In this document: piece after piece, positions 26,759 through 34,987 of the stretch
How positions within the stretch are numbered: position 1 is the stretch's first letter
Layout: every line of letters begins with the position of its first letter
Source: Allochromatium palmeri
GTDB lineage: Bacteria > Pseudomonadota > Gammaproteobacteria > Chromatiales > Chromatiaceae
Length of the DNA: 35,503 nucleotides
NCBI RefSeq assembly: GCF_009720725.1
Contig: NZ_WNKT01000040.1
Span: 1 to 35,503 of the forward strand
Direction of reading: 5' to 3'
Notes under the pieces: generated by a model
Seen by the model: only the letters and a program-made list of their open reading frames with translations
Told to the model about the DNA's origin: nothing
Databases searched by the model: none
Translations under genes and position numbers: made by a program

Positions 26759-27187
26759 TCAGGCTGGTTCGAACCAGTTCTCCAGGCGTAACCCCTGGAA
26801 CGCCTCAAAATCCGATAGATTGCGCGTCACCAGGATGCAATCATTGACAGCCGCGATCGCAGCGATCTCGGAGTCGGGATAGGAAGCTGTGCGACCGCTT
26901 TGCCGTAGCCGTGCGCGCTGCTCAGCCTGCCAGTGCGCGGCCCGCTCATCCAGGGCTATGATGGGCAAGGTGGGGCGGACGCGGTGAAATAGATAGTCCT
27001 CAATGTGTTTGCGGCGTTTCCCCGGCGGCAACAGGAACAGGCCATAGAGCAGTTCCTGCCAAGTCACGACCGCGATGGCCAGCGCATGGCTGTGCTTCTC
27101 GATCTGCTCCAGCACCCGAGCATTGGGTCGTGCCACGAGCGGCTCGGACAGGATGTTGGTATCCAGCAGATACCTTATTCGGGCCAT
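26759..27187 (-). CDS. VapC-like PIN-domain ribonuclease toxin
   Basis: A 142-residue PIN protein with the metal-binding acidic set: Asp9 (LLDTNILSEP), Glu45 (VVTWQELLYGL), Asp105 (YPDSEIAAIA) and Asp126 (VTRNLSDFEAF). VapC toxins cleave tRNA or rRNA when freed from their antitoxin. The ATG is preceded by GGGAG with a short spacing inside the antitoxin gene, and the two genes overlap by 13 bp, the usual coupled layout with antitoxin first. Length is normal. The partner is a Phd/YefM-type protein rather than an AbrB-type VapB, a common mix. Confidence 0.9.
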   Translation of the reverse strand: MARIRYLLDTNILSEPLVARPNARVLEQIEKHSHALAIAVVTWQELLYGLFLLPPGKRRKHIEDYLFHRVRPTLPIIALDERAAHWQAEQRARLRQSGRTASYPDSEIAAIAAVNDCILVTRNLSDFEAFQGLRLENWFEPA

Positions 27188-27462
27188 GTGAACTCCCGCC
27201 TGGGTCGCCGGTCACGCCAGGCGTCGATCTCTTCCGGGGTCCAATCGATGGGCTGAAAGGTGGGATCAGCGCGCATCTCAGCGACCAGCGTTCCAAAATC
27301 GGACGTTTCCTGTCCCTTGGATAAGCGCGCGTAAGCGTCTTCCGACAACAACACAGCGACCGGCTTACCGCGACGGGTGATGCGAACCATCTCACCCTGT
27401 TCGGCACGGTGAATGAAATGCGTCAGGTGGGCCTTGGCTTCGGCAATGGAGGTCTCGGGCAT
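27175..27462 (-). CDS. Phd/YefM-family antitoxin
   Basis: A 95-residue protein whose first half (ETSIAEAKAHLTHFIHRAEQGEMVRITRRGKPVAVLLSEDAYARL) is the canonical Phd/YefM DNA-binding and dimerisation fold. The C-terminal half, rich in Asp, Glu and Trp, should be the flexible toxin-neutralising tail. It is the upstream gene of the pair and would autorepress the promoter just outside its start. Upstream lie 250 bp without a gene, shared with the divergent TRAP operon. Confidence 0.9.
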   Translation of the reverse strand: MPETSIAEAKAHLTHFIHRAEQGEMVRITRRGKPVAVLLSEDAYARLSKGQETSDFGTLVAEMRADPTFQPIDWTPEEIDAWRDRRPRREFTWPE

Positions 27463-27495
27463 GAATTGGCATCTTTTGTGACTATTTTGATGGTC

Positions 27496-27524
27496 ATCTT
27501 AGAGCACTCAGAGCATTTCGTCCA
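27496..27524 (-). promoter_or_regulatory. Candidate promoter of the Phd/VapC module
   Basis: Reading the minus strand, TGGACG (27519-27524) and TAAGAT (27496-27501) are separated by 17 bp, each matching four of six consensus sigma-70 positions. The antitoxin start lies 34 bp downstream of the -10 box, leaving a normal leader. No operator palindrome is obvious. Confidence 0.4.
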
Positions 27525-27712
27525 GCCTCTCGCCCTGCCGCTTCTGGAAATGCCGCTAGTACCGCATCGCCAAGACGGCAATGATCGAGTTGTTTTTAAG
27601 CCGTTACTTATAGTCTACTGCAAGCCGCCAGCAGAGACTCTCTGCGGCGAGTGCGCCTAGGATTTGCACAGTTTTTCGTGTGAAGCGGTTCATTCACTGT
27701 TCGGGATAAAAC
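27525..27712 (+). promoter_or_regulatory. Upstream region of the TAXI-TRAP operon
   Basis: This stretch contains no supportable gene. It is noticeably more AT-rich than its surroundings near 27588-27615, where a TATAGT hexamer follows a TTGTTTTTAA run, a weak promoter candidate. An imperfect GC-rich inverted repeat (GCAGAGA-CTCTCTGC) lies at about 27633-27646. GGGA at 27702-27705 is the only ribosome-site candidate before the ATG at 27713. Confidence 0.3.
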
Positions 27713-28687
27713 ATGCAAAAAACACTCAAAACCATCATCGCCGTCGCCACGCTGATCAGTGCCGGTGCGGCTTTCGCTCAGGACCGTACCGACTGGCCGC
27801 GTGATTTGACCATCGGCACCGCCAGCCAGGGCGGCGTGTATTTCGTCTATGGCAACGGTCTGGCCGGCTTCATTGGCGAAACCTTCGGCATCAACGCCAG
27901 CGGCGAAGTCACCGGCGGCCCGGTACAAAATGTCACGCTGGTGCAGATGAAGGAGCACGGCATCGGTCTGGTGACCATGGGGCCAATGTACGAAGCCTGG
28001 ACCGGCAAGAGCGAACTGGCCCCAGGGCTGCCACATACGGATGTGCGCGCACTCTTTCCGATGTATGAAACCCCCTTCCAGTGCGTCGCGATGCGCACCG
28101 CCAACATCAGTTCCGTCGGCGATTTAGCCGGCAAGCGCGTCAGTATCGGCCCGGCCGGCGGCACGTCGAGCACCTACTGGCCGCGCTTTTTCGAGCACCT
28201 CGGACTCACGGCTCGCCTGTCGAACAGCGGCGCCGCCGACGCGGCGGGCCAGATCAAGGACGGTTTGATCGATGCCTTCTGCTTTGCGGCGGGCGTGCCG
28301 ATCGGGGCCTTCTCGCAACTGGCCGCCGAAGCTGACGTGGTGACCTTTGCCTTCAGTGACGCCGAGCACGCCAAAATCCTCGAAGCCTTCCCGGAAGTGT
28401 CGAACTTCACGATTCCAGCAGGCACCTATTCCTCGCAAACCGAAGATCAGCATTCGGTCGCCATGTGGAACTTCGCCGTCGCACATAAGGACATGCCGGA
28501 GAACCTAGCCTATGAAGTCACCAAGCTGGTGATGGAAAACAACGATCGTATGGTGCAGATCCACGCCAGCGCACGCGCAACCCTGATCGACAATGTTGAG
28601 AACAACGGCTTTTTGCCGTTCCATGCCGGTGCTGTGCGCTACTACGAAGAAAAAGGGGTCAGCCTCCCGCCTGAACTCAAGGACTGA
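27713..28687 (+). CDS. TAXI-family TRAP transporter solute-binding protein
   Basis: A 324-residue periplasmic receptor. Residues 1-22 are a signal peptide ending AFA before QDRTDW. The mature protein begins with LTIGTASQGGVYFVYGNGLAGFI, the signature start of TAXI (TRAP-associated extracytoplasmic immunogenic) proteins, and includes GKRVSIGPAGGTSSTYW and the ligand-lobe segment GLIDAFCFAAGVP. TAXI receptors deliver substrates (glutamate or 2-oxoglutarate in the few studied cases) to a fused membrane subunit. The ligand here is unknown. The permease gene follows after a hairpin-containing 107-bp gap. Confidence 0.93.
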   Translation: MQKTLKTIIAVATLISAGAAFAQDRTDWPRDLTIGTASQGGVYFVYGNGLAGFIGETFGINASGEVTGGPVQNVTLVQMKEHGIGLVTMGPMYEAWTGKSELAPGLPHTDVRALFPMYETPFQCVAMRTANISSVGDLAGKRVSIGPAGGTSSTYWPRFFEHLGLTARLSNSGAADAAGQIKDGLIDAFCFAAGVPIGAFSQLAAEADVVTFAFSDAEHAKILEAFPEVSNFTIPAGTYSSQTEDQHSVAMWNFAVAHKDMPENLAYEVTKLVMENNDRMVQIHASARATLIDNVENNGFLPFHAGAVRYYEEKGVSLPPELKD

Positions 28688-28717
28688 ACCACCCCTCCGA
28701 CATCCATCATGACGCCG

Positions 28718-28755
28718 GGCCAGAGTCGCCGAATCCAGGGCGCTCTGGCCTTTTT
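28718..28755 (+). terminator. Intrinsic terminator or attenuator between receptor and permease genes
   Basis: GGCCAGAG-T-CGCC (28718-28730) pairs with GGCG-CTCTGGCC (28739-28750): a 12-bp stem with one bulged T and an 8-nt loop, followed at once by TTTTT (28751-28755). This is a textbook rho-independent terminator inside the operon, 31 bp after the receptor stop and 40 bp before the permease start. Partial termination would give more receptor than permease mRNA; the stem would also protect the receptor transcript's 3' end. Confidence 0.8.
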
Positions 28756-28794
28756 CGTGAACCTTTGAACGTAGCATCGTGAGGGCTGAGCCCA

Positions 28795-30999
28795 ATGACG
28801 CACCCGACGCCCCCAGAGTCCGGATCGGTTGAAACGGACGACGATTTCACCATACGCGACAAAGACAATATCGCCGCCGGGGTCGATGCCGAAGTCTTTA
28901 CCGCCAACCAGCGGATCTTTTCCGGCTCGCTCGGCCTGATCTTCGCGGCGGCCTGCATTCTCTACACCACGTTTCACATCTTCGTGATGAATTTCTACCC
29001 ACTCGAGACATGGCTGTATCGGCTCATTCATGTCTCGGGCGGGCTTACACTGGGTTTCATCTTTTTCTCGGCCCGAGCCTTCCCGGACGAACTCGGCCAC
29101 AAACAGCCGGTTAAGCCACTGGAGTGGATCCTGCTGTTACCGGCGGCGCTACTGATTTTCACAGCTTTTGGGCAAATCGTGTTGGCGATCGCCACCGGCG
29201 ATCTCGTGCCAACGGGCGCGCCGAAGGACAAAATGCTGTTGACCTTCGGCTATCCGATCATCATCGGAACCGCGCTTGCAGTGTTGGTTTCGTGGATCTC
29301 TCCGGTGCGCGACCGTAGCCGGATCGCGTTGCCGGACATCCTGCTCGCGGTCGCGGCCATCACCGTCGGCGCCTACATCATTTCGCACGCCGAATTCTTA
29401 CGCATGCGTGCGCAGGTGTTTCCTCATGTCAATGACATGTACGCTGCGATCGCCGGGATTGTGCTGATTCTGGAACTCACACGCCGACTGGCCGGCCTGG
29501 CGCTGGTGGTCATCGTCGGCGTGTTCATCGCCTATGGCTTCATCGGCCCCTGGCTGCCCGGCGTGCTCGAACATCGCGGCTATGCTCCGGAACGGTTTTT
29601 TGCCTTCATCTATACCGATAACGGTATTCTCGGCCCGACCACCGCCATCTCGTCGACCTACATCATTCTGTTCATCACCTTCGCGGCCTTTTTGCAGGCG
29701 AGCCGGGTGGGCGAATATTTCGTCAATTTCGCCTTTGCCGCCGCCGGCGGCACACGGGGCGGCCCGGCTAAGGTCGCGGTGTTCTCGTCGGCGCTGATGG
29801 GGACGATCAACGGCACCTCGGCCGGCAATGTCGTGTCGACCGGCTCGCTGACGATTCCGTTGATGAAGCGTGTCGGTTACAGCCCGCAGACTTCGGCCTC
29901 GGTCGAGGCCGCCGCCTCCTCGGGCGGCCAGATTCTGCCGCCGATCATGGGTGCAGGCGCGTTCATCATGGCCGAGATCACAGGCATCGCCTATGCCGAC
30001 ATCGTGGTAGCGGCGGTGATTCCGGCGGCGCTCTATTTCCTGTCGATCTACTTCATGGTCGACAAGGAAGCGCTCAAACAAGGCATGCGCGGACTGCCGC
30101 GAGAAGACTTGCCCGAATTCGGCAAACTGGCACGGCAAGCCTTTTTGTTCATCCCGATCCTGACGCTGATCGGTGCCCTGTTCCTGGGCTATTCGGTGAT
30201 ACGCGCCGGCACCCTGGCGATGGTCGCCGCCGCCGTGGTCAGTTGGCTGACGCCGTTTCGCATGGGGCCGAAACAGATTCTCTATGCGTTCGAGATTGCC
30301 GCGCGCATGTCGCTGCAACTGGTTGCGGTGTGCGCCGCCGCCGGCGTGATCGTCGGTGTGATTGCGCTCACCGGCATCGGCACGCGCTTCTCGTCGATGC
30401 TGCTCGGTCTGGCCGAACAGAACCAGCTCATCGCGCTCATGTTTGCGATGTGCGTGTCGATCATCCTCGGCATGGGCATGCCGACCACGGCGGCCTATGC
30501 CGTGGCCGCCAGCGTGATCGCGCCGGGTCTGATCCAGCTGGGCATCGAACCGCTGACCGCGCACTTCTTCATTTTCTATTACGCGGTGATGTCGGCGATT
30601 ACGCCGCCTGTGGCGCTGGCGGCCTACGCCGGTGCAGCGATCGCGCAGTCGGACCCGATGAAGACCAGTGTCGAAAGCTTCAAGATCGGTCTGGCCGCCT
30701 TCGTCGTACCCTTCATGTTCTTCTATTCGGCGCCGCTGCTGATGCAGGGCGAATGGCATCAGAACCTGCACGCCTTCGTGACCGCCGCACTGGGCATTTA
30801 CCTGCTTGCTTCGGGTATCCAGGGCTGGTTTTTCGGCGCGATCGGTAAGGTGCTAAGCGTCGTGCTGATGATCGCTGCATTGGCGACGATTGCCGGCGGC
30901 CTCACGTCGGATGCGATCGGCGTGACGATGGCGGCAGTCGTGTTTCTGATCCAGCGCAAACTCCTCGATAAACGCGCAATGACGACGGGTTCGCCTTAG
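28795..30999 (+). CDS. TRAP transporter fused DctQM-type permease
   Basis: A 734-residue integral membrane protein: a cytoplasmic N-tail (1-40), about four helices of the small-subunit (DctQ-like) part to roughly residue 190, then the large DctM-like part of about twelve helices, with conserved loops RGGPAKVAVFSSALMGTINGTSAGNVVSTGSLTIPLMKR, SSGGQILPPIMGAGAFIMAE and GMGMPTTAAYAVAAS. Fused 4TM/12TM subunits are the rule for TAXI-TRAP systems, which import carboxylates or related solutes using a sodium or proton gradient. GAGGG lies about 10 nt before the ATG. It follows the receptor gene and precedes a UspA gene. Confidence 0.94.
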   Translation: MTHPTPPESGSVETDDDFTIRDKDNIAAGVDAEVFTANQRIFSGSLGLIFAAACILYTTFHIFVMNFYPLETWLYRLIHVSGGLTLGFIFFSARAFPDELGHKQPVKPLEWILLLPAALLIFTAFGQIVLAIATGDLVPTGAPKDKMLLTFGYPIIIGTALAVLVSWISPVRDRSRIALPDILLAVAAITVGAYIISHAEFLRMRAQVFPHVNDMYAAIAGIVLILELTRRLAGLALVVIVGVFIAYGFIGPWLPGVLEHRGYAPERFFAFIYTDNGILGPTTAISSTYIILFITFAAFLQASRVGEYFVNFAFAAAGGTRGGPAKVAVFSSALMGTINGTSAGNVVSTGSLTIPLMKRVGYSPQTSASVEAAASSGGQILPPIMGAGAFIMAEITGIAYADIVVAAVIPAALYFLSIYFMVDKEALKQGMRGLPREDLPEFGKLARQAFLFIPILTLIGALFLGYSVIRAGTLAMVAAAVVSWLTPFRMGPKQILYAFEIAARMSLQLVAVCAAAGVIVGVIALTGIGTRFSSMLLGLAEQNQLIALMFAMCVSIILGMGMPTTAAYAVAASVIAPGLIQLGIEPLTAHFFIFYYAVMSAITPPVALAAYAGAAIAQSDPMKTSVESFKIGLAAFVVPFMFFYSAPLLMQGEWHQNLHAFVTAALGIYLLASGIQGWFFGAIGKVLSVVLMIAALATIAGGLTSDAIGVTMAAVVFLIQRKLLDKRAMTTGSP

Positions 31000-31000
31000 G

Positions 31001-31029
31001 CCGCTCTCCCCTCGCGTGAGCGGGGGGAG
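31001..31029 (+). repeat. GC-rich hairpin between TRAP permease and uspA
   Basis: CCGCTC (31001-31006) pairs with GAGCGG (31018-31023), and an alternative CTCCCC/GGGGAG pairing overlaps it. It lies directly after the permease stop, without a T-tract. It may stabilise or separate the transcripts; strong termination is doubtful. Confidence 0.35.
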
Positions 31030-31073
31030 TCGGAACTTCGATCGATGCACCGCCGAATACTCTGGAGACTCGC

Positions 31074-31541
31074 ATGTACAAACACGTTTTCATCGCCATC
31101 GACGACAGTGAAACCTCGCAAAAGGCGCTTGACGAAGCCATTGCGGTCGCGAAGGCCCACGATGCCACGCTCGAGATCGCACATGCGATCGACGAGCACC
31201 TCGTTCACGTCTTTTATGCCGGCGGCATGACCACGACCAGCACCGATCAACTCAAGAACACGCTCGAAACCAGTGGTCGCGACGTGCTCGACAAAGCCCT
31301 CGCGAAGGCGCTGGCCGCAGGCGCCAAGGCCAAAACGCACCTCATCAAAGGCCATGGCGAACATGCCGATGATCTGATCGCCGAGGCGGTCAAGCGCTCC
31401 AACGCCAATTTGCTGGTCGTCGGCTCGCATGGCCGCCGTGGCGTGCGTCGCTTGCTGTTGGGCAGCGTGGCCGAAAATCTGGTGCGCAAGGTCGCCATTT
31501 CGGTGCTGATCGTGCGTGGACCGAACGCCGAGCCGCATTAA
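31074..31541 (+). CDS. UspA-family universal stress protein linked to a TRAP transporter
   Basis: A single 155-residue Usp domain starting FIAIDDSETSQKALDEAI and ending with VVGSHGRRGVRRLLLGSVAENLVRKVAISVLIVR. The G-x2-G-x9-G-S motif (GSHG...GS) marks the ATP-binding subclass. GGAG precedes the ATG by about 9 nt. Usp genes commonly sit beside TRAP operons; in Halomonas elongata the ATP-binding Usp TeaD regulates the ectoine transporter TeaABC, so a regulatory role on this permease is a fair inference. It could equally act as a general stress protein. It is the last plus-strand gene before a convergent mechanosensitive channel. Confidence 0.92.
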   Translation: MYKHVFIAIDDSETSQKALDEAIAVAKAHDATLEIAHAIDEHLVHVFYAGGMTTTSTDQLKNTLETSGRDVLDKALAKALAAGAKAKTHLIKGHGEHADDLIAEAVKRSNANLLVVGSHGRRGVRRLLLGSVAENLVRKVAISVLIVRGPNAEPH

Positions 31542-31572
31542 ACCGGCCGGCTTGCGACAGATCCGATGCGGA

Positions 31573-31596
31573 CCGGTCAGATCATGGCCTGACCGG
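31573..31596. terminator. Inverted repeat at the uspA/mscS convergent junction
   Basis: CCGGTCAG and CTGACCGG form a perfect 8-bp stem with an 8-nt loop. It begins 32 bp after the uspA stop and overlaps the last codons of the convergent channel gene. With no T-tract it is only a plausible bidirectional transcript end. Confidence 0.4.
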
Positions 31597-34234
31597 CCGC
31601 GCCGACAGCCGGCGAGATCGACGGGCCACGGCGTAAGATCAGTTCCTGCGTCGGATAGGCGAAGCTGATGCCAGCCTCCTCGAACCGCTGATGGATACCG
31701 AGGTTAACGCCCTGCTGGATGTCCATGTACAGCCCATAGTCCGGGCTGAGCACGTAGTAGACCGCTTCGAACAGGAGCGCAAAGTCGCCATATTCGGCGA
31801 AATGCGCCCGATCGAAGCGTGTCTGCGGCTGCCCCTCGATGGCGTCGCGCAGCATGTGCGGGATCTGCTCCAAAAGCGCGCGCGGCGTCTGATAGACGAC
31901 GCCGATCCGAAATACGATCCGGCGCTCTCTGAACTGCTTGAAGTTATGGATACGACTACTGAGCAGATCGCTGTTGGAGAGCACCACCTGTTCGCCCGAG
32001 AGACTGCGAATGCGCGTGGTCTTGATTCCGGTGTACTCGATGACACCCACGGTATCGCCGGCCTTGACGAAGTCGCCGACCCGGAACGGCTTGTCGAGCA
32101 CGATCGCCATCGAACTGAAGACGTCCGAAAGGATGCTGTTCAACGCAAAGCCAACGGCCACACTGCCCACACCGAGCGCGCCCAGCAGCCCGGCGATCGG
32201 ATACTGGAAATAGGCCATCAGCGAGACCAGCACCGTGAGCCAGATGCCGACGCGGAAGAACACCATCATCACGCCATAGCCGGTGACGGTGGACGGATCG
32301 CGCCGCTCCTTGCGCGTGCGCTTGCGGATAAAATAATCGGCCATCGCCGCATTGGCCCACAGGCCAAGCTGGATGTAGAAAGCGACGATCAGCAGGTTCC
32401 AGAGCCAGGCCACGACCGTCGGCCCGGCGAGTCCGGACACCCGCATGGCCACATAGAAGGCCGCGATCAGCACGAATATCTGACTGGTGTTGCCCGCGAC
32501 GGCCGAGAGCACCAGACGCAGATCTCCCGCCGGCTCCGTTGCACTCGGCGCCTTGCGCCGGTTCAGTGCCCGGCGTGCCCCCAGACGAATCAGCGAGACG
32601 ATCAGCAGCACGACCATGAACATGGCCAGGGCGGTGATCAGTTCGCGCATCCGAATGCTCTGATCATCGATCACCAGCCATTCGGCTTCCCACCACTCGG
32701 ACAGCGTCTCTTGGGCGTGCAGCCACTGGAGTGACCAGCTCTGTTGTTCGACCACGGATTCGATCTGAGGGCGCATCCCCTGCAGCAGCGCAATCAGGGC
32801 CTCTTGCGTCTGGAGCAATTCGCGCCCGTGGCGCTCGGCCAGTGCGTGCGCCGCGCCGCGCGTCTCCAGCGCCTCACGCAGCGACGCACTGAGATCGGCT
32901 TCCAGTAAACGGCGTTCCTGGGCCAGTTGGATCGAGCGCAGTGAATTCAGCCGGCTTTCGATCGCTTCCTTCTCGCGGATCGCCGCCGCCGTGTCCAGGA
33001 TGTTCTGACGCAGTACTCCGGCCAGGTCGAGCGTCTCCGCGTCATGCATCAGCTGATAGCGCTGCTCCCAGAGACGGCGCATCTGCTCCAGGTTGGCCAG
33101 TGCCGCGTTCAGGCTGTCGAGACTGGTGCGCGCGGCCGACTGCTCGGCCTGGTGAGCCAAGACCCATTCTTCCAACGCCGCCTGATCGGCGGTTCGATCG
33201 CTCGCCGCGAGGCGTTGACGCGCACGATAGAGGTCGGCTTCGGCCTGATCGCCCTGGTGTTGCAGAGTCTCGATCTGGGCGCGCATCCTGTCTTTAGTGC
33301 TGTCGAGTTCTTCCAGCCGTGCCTGGAGGGCTTCGCGGGACAGCTCGACCCGCGTCTGTAACGCCTCGATGCGTTGCGCCAGCACGGCTTGAGCCAACTC
33401 GGCGAGACGCTGTTCAAGACGTGCCGATTCGCGCACCTGCTCGGCGGCCATGCGCTGCTGTCGAGCCAGGATCTCGTTCAGGCGCGCCTCTTCAAGCGCA
33501 TCGGACAGACCTTCGCGTTCCGGCAGCTGAACGTTCTCGGTCTCGGCCTGGGTGAGTCGATCGCGCGCCGCACGTCGCTCGCGGACGGCTGTCGTCAGCG
33601 CATTCTCGGCTTCCGCTAGACGCTGTTCGGCAGTCGCGATCCGGGTCTCGGCGACAGCGGCGAGCGACTGATTCAGGGTCAATTCCGCCCGCGCCTGGTC
33701 CAGCAGCGAGACCTGAAACGGTGGCTCCAGTGCGATGCCCCCGGTCTGCATTGCGGCGAGCCGAGTCTCGCGGTCGGCCAGTTCGCGTTCGGCTTCGGTC
33801 AACCGTTCGGTCAGACCGGCACGACGCTGGACGACGCGCCTCAGCTCCAGGAGCCGCTTGCGCTGTCGTTCGAGTGCGTCCGCGTCCGGATCAGCGGAGG
33901 TGTCCAACATCGCTTCAGCGGTCGCGGCTTCGATCGCGGCCGTCTTCTCGGTGATTCGTGCGTCGATCAGATCCAGGGCTTTGCTGACGGCATCCGGCGC
34001 GGCCAGTGACGATGGAAACTCCGGCAGGCCGACCAGGGCCGGATCGAAGGCCGCGTCAAAGCGGTCGCTGTCGGGGGCGTCCTGATTGCGGTCGGACGGA
34101 TCAGGGGTGGAGTCGGCTTCGGGGGCGACCTCTGCGGCAGGCTCCGGGACTGATTGGGTCTGGGCCTGGATCATCCCAGACAACAGCAGAACGAGACAGG
34201 CGAGCAGGACTCGCGGAGGCAGGGAGTAAATCAT
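31577..34234 (-). CDS. Large MscS-family mechanosensitive channel with coiled-coil periplasmic domain
   Basis: The frame is open from 34318, but the ATG at 34234 begins directly with a signal peptide (MIYSLPPRVLLACLVLLLSG, then QAQ), giving 885 residues. After an acidic low-complexity stretch (about 25-75) comes some 400 residues of Glu/Leu/Arg/Ala-rich coiled coil resembling the periplasmic part of MscK/KefA- and MscM-type channels. The last 360 residues hold several transmembrane helices and the MscS domain: LLGALGVGSVAVGFALNSILSDVFSSMAIVLDKPFRVGDFV, then the VGVIEYTGIKTTRIRSLSGEQVVLSNSDL beta domain. Such channels open under membrane tension to release solutes on osmotic downshock. It is monocistronic or read through from the MNT/HEPN genes. 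Confidence 0.93.
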   Translation of the reverse strand: MIYSLPPRVLLACLVLLLSGMIQAQTQSVPEPAAEVAPEADSTPDPSDRNQDAPDSDRFDAAFDPALVGLPEFPSSLAAPDAVSKALDLIDARITEKTAAIEAATAEAMLDTSADPDADALERQRKRLLELRRVVQRRAGLTERLTEAERELADRETRLAAMQTGGIALEPPFQVSLLDQARAELTLNQSLAAVAETRIATAEQRLAEAENALTTAVRERRAARDRLTQAETENVQLPEREGLSDALEEARLNEILARQQRMAAEQVRESARLEQRLAELAQAVLAQRIEALQTRVELSREALQARLEELDSTKDRMRAQIETLQHQGDQAEADLYRARQRLAASDRTADQAALEEWVLAHQAEQSAARTSLDSLNAALANLEQMRRLWEQRYQLMHDAETLDLAGVLRQNILDTAAAIREKEAIESRLNSLRSIQLAQERRLLEADLSASLREALETRGAAHALAERHGRELLQTQEALIALLQGMRPQIESVVEQQSWSLQWLHAQETLSEWWEAEWLVIDDQSIRMRELITALAMFMVVLLIVSLIRLGARRALNRRKAPSATEPAGDLRLVLSAVAGNTSQIFVLIAAFYVAMRVSGLAGPTVVAWLWNLLIVAFYIQLGLWANAAMADYFIRKRTRKERRDPSTVTGYGVMMVFFRVGIWLTVLVSLMAYFQYPIAGLLGALGVGSVAVGFALNSILSDVFSSMAIVLDKPFRVGDFVKAGDTVGVIEYTGIKTTRIRSLSGEQVVLSNSDLLSSRIHNFKQFRERRIVFRIGVVYQTPRALLEQIPHMLRDAIEGQPQTRFDRAHFAEYGDFALLFEAVYYVLSPDYGLYMDIQQGVNLGIHQRFEEAGISFAYPTQELILRRGPSISPAVGAAGQAMI

Positions 34235-34334
34235 AACGACAAACACGATCGGCTCGGTTGCAAGCCTGGGAATGGGTCCATCCATGGCGACCCGGGCCTG
34301 GCGGATCACGGTATGCAATCCGGCGAGTTGCTGA

Positions 34335-34580
34335 TCAGTCTATCGTACACGAATGCGTAGCTGCAACCGCATGGGCGGCGCGCAAAAGGTCATGGGTACG
34401 TCGGTAGACGATGCCATGCACGGCCAGAACCGCCTTGATGAACTTCTCGGCAGCTTGCTGGGCGTGAAACAGCAAAATCTCTTCCGGCGCGTTCGGGTCG
34501 CGATTCAGAATGCGGAACGCAAGCCGGTCGCGATCACCGGCAGCCAGCAGTTGCGCGGCTTCATCCAGCCGTAGCGTCAT
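34335..34580 (-). CDS. Short HEPN-domain protein, partner of the MNT gene
   Basis: The frame continues upstream through the MNT gene, but the real start is the ATG at 34580, preceded within MNT coding sequence by a strong GGGAGGG ribosome site 6 nt away. The 81 residues contain the PF05168-type HEPN core: EEILLFHAQQAAEKFIKAVLAVHGIVYRRTHDLLRAA. This class lacks the R-x4-6-H RNase motif of HepT toxins in the visible part. HEPN proteins of this family are usually 115-135 residues; the C-terminal helices are missing, so the gene may be truncated. It overlaps MNT by 20 bp. Confidence 0.75.
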   Translation of the reverse strand: MTLRLDEAAQLLAAGDRDRLAFRILNRDPNAPEEILLFHAQQAAEKFIKAVLAVHGIVYRRTHDLLRAAHAVAATHSCTID

Positions 34581-34887
34581 GCAGCACCCTCCCTTCGCGT
34601 GCTGCCCAGTAAACGGGTGTCGCACACCAATCACGTCGGCGCTCGAACTCGTCCTTGGAATACAGCAGCAAGTCAACGCCGACGCCGAGTGAACCGAGCG
34701 CACGACGCAGTCGCAGATACTCGCCGCTGGGGTCGGGGAGATCGCGCTCCACCACCAATAGGTCGAGGTCTGAATCCTCGGTCGCCTCACCGCGCGCGTA
34801 GGAGCCAAACAGGATCACCTTGGCTGGACTTCGCGCCTCCTTGGCCAGACATTGCGCGGCTTGTTCGATCATGGCGTGACTGAGCAT
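34561..34887 (-). CDS. MNT-family minimal nucleotidyltransferase
   Basis: A 108-residue protein with a complete polymerase-beta-like active site: Gly28-Ser29, ten residues, then Asp40-x-Asp42 (ILFGSYARGEATEDSDLDLLVV). MNT proteins pair with HEPN proteins in type VII toxin-antitoxin modules, where studied members AMPylate the HEPN partner. The C-terminal part (DLLLYSKDEFERRRDWCATPVYWAAREGRVLHD) is the usual tail of this family. It is the upstream gene of the pair. An in-frame ATG at 34872 is an alternative start. A TATACT hexamer on the minus strand near 34923-34928 could be its -10 box, but no convincing -35 is seen. Confidence 0.85.
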   Translation of the reverse strand: MLSHAMIEQAAQCLAKEARSPAKVILFGSYARGEATEDSDLDLLVVERDLPDPSGEYLRLRRALGSLGVGVDLLLYSKDEFERRRDWCATPVYWAAREGRVLHDATAG

Positions 34888-34987
34888 CGGATGTACCTAC
34901 AGCCGTATTGAGGTTATGGACAGTATATCGAGTTGGAACTACAGCGCTTCTCGAAGCTGCCCAGCACCAGACTCAGCGGCAGACCCA

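Noticed and set aside
27409-27660. 83-codon plus-strand ORF across the antitoxin start and TRAP upstream region
   Set aside because: It begins inside the antisense of the Phd gene, has no ribosome site and no recognisable domain.
29398-30771. 457-codon minus-strand ORF opposite the TRAP permease
   Set aside because: The Arg/His/Gly-rich translation is the typical reverse image of a membrane protein gene; no start context or motif supports it.
34581-34808. N-terminal extension of the HEPN protein
   Set aside because: The upstream frame is the out-of-frame reading of the MNT gene; the strong ribosome site at the ATG of 34580 defines the start.
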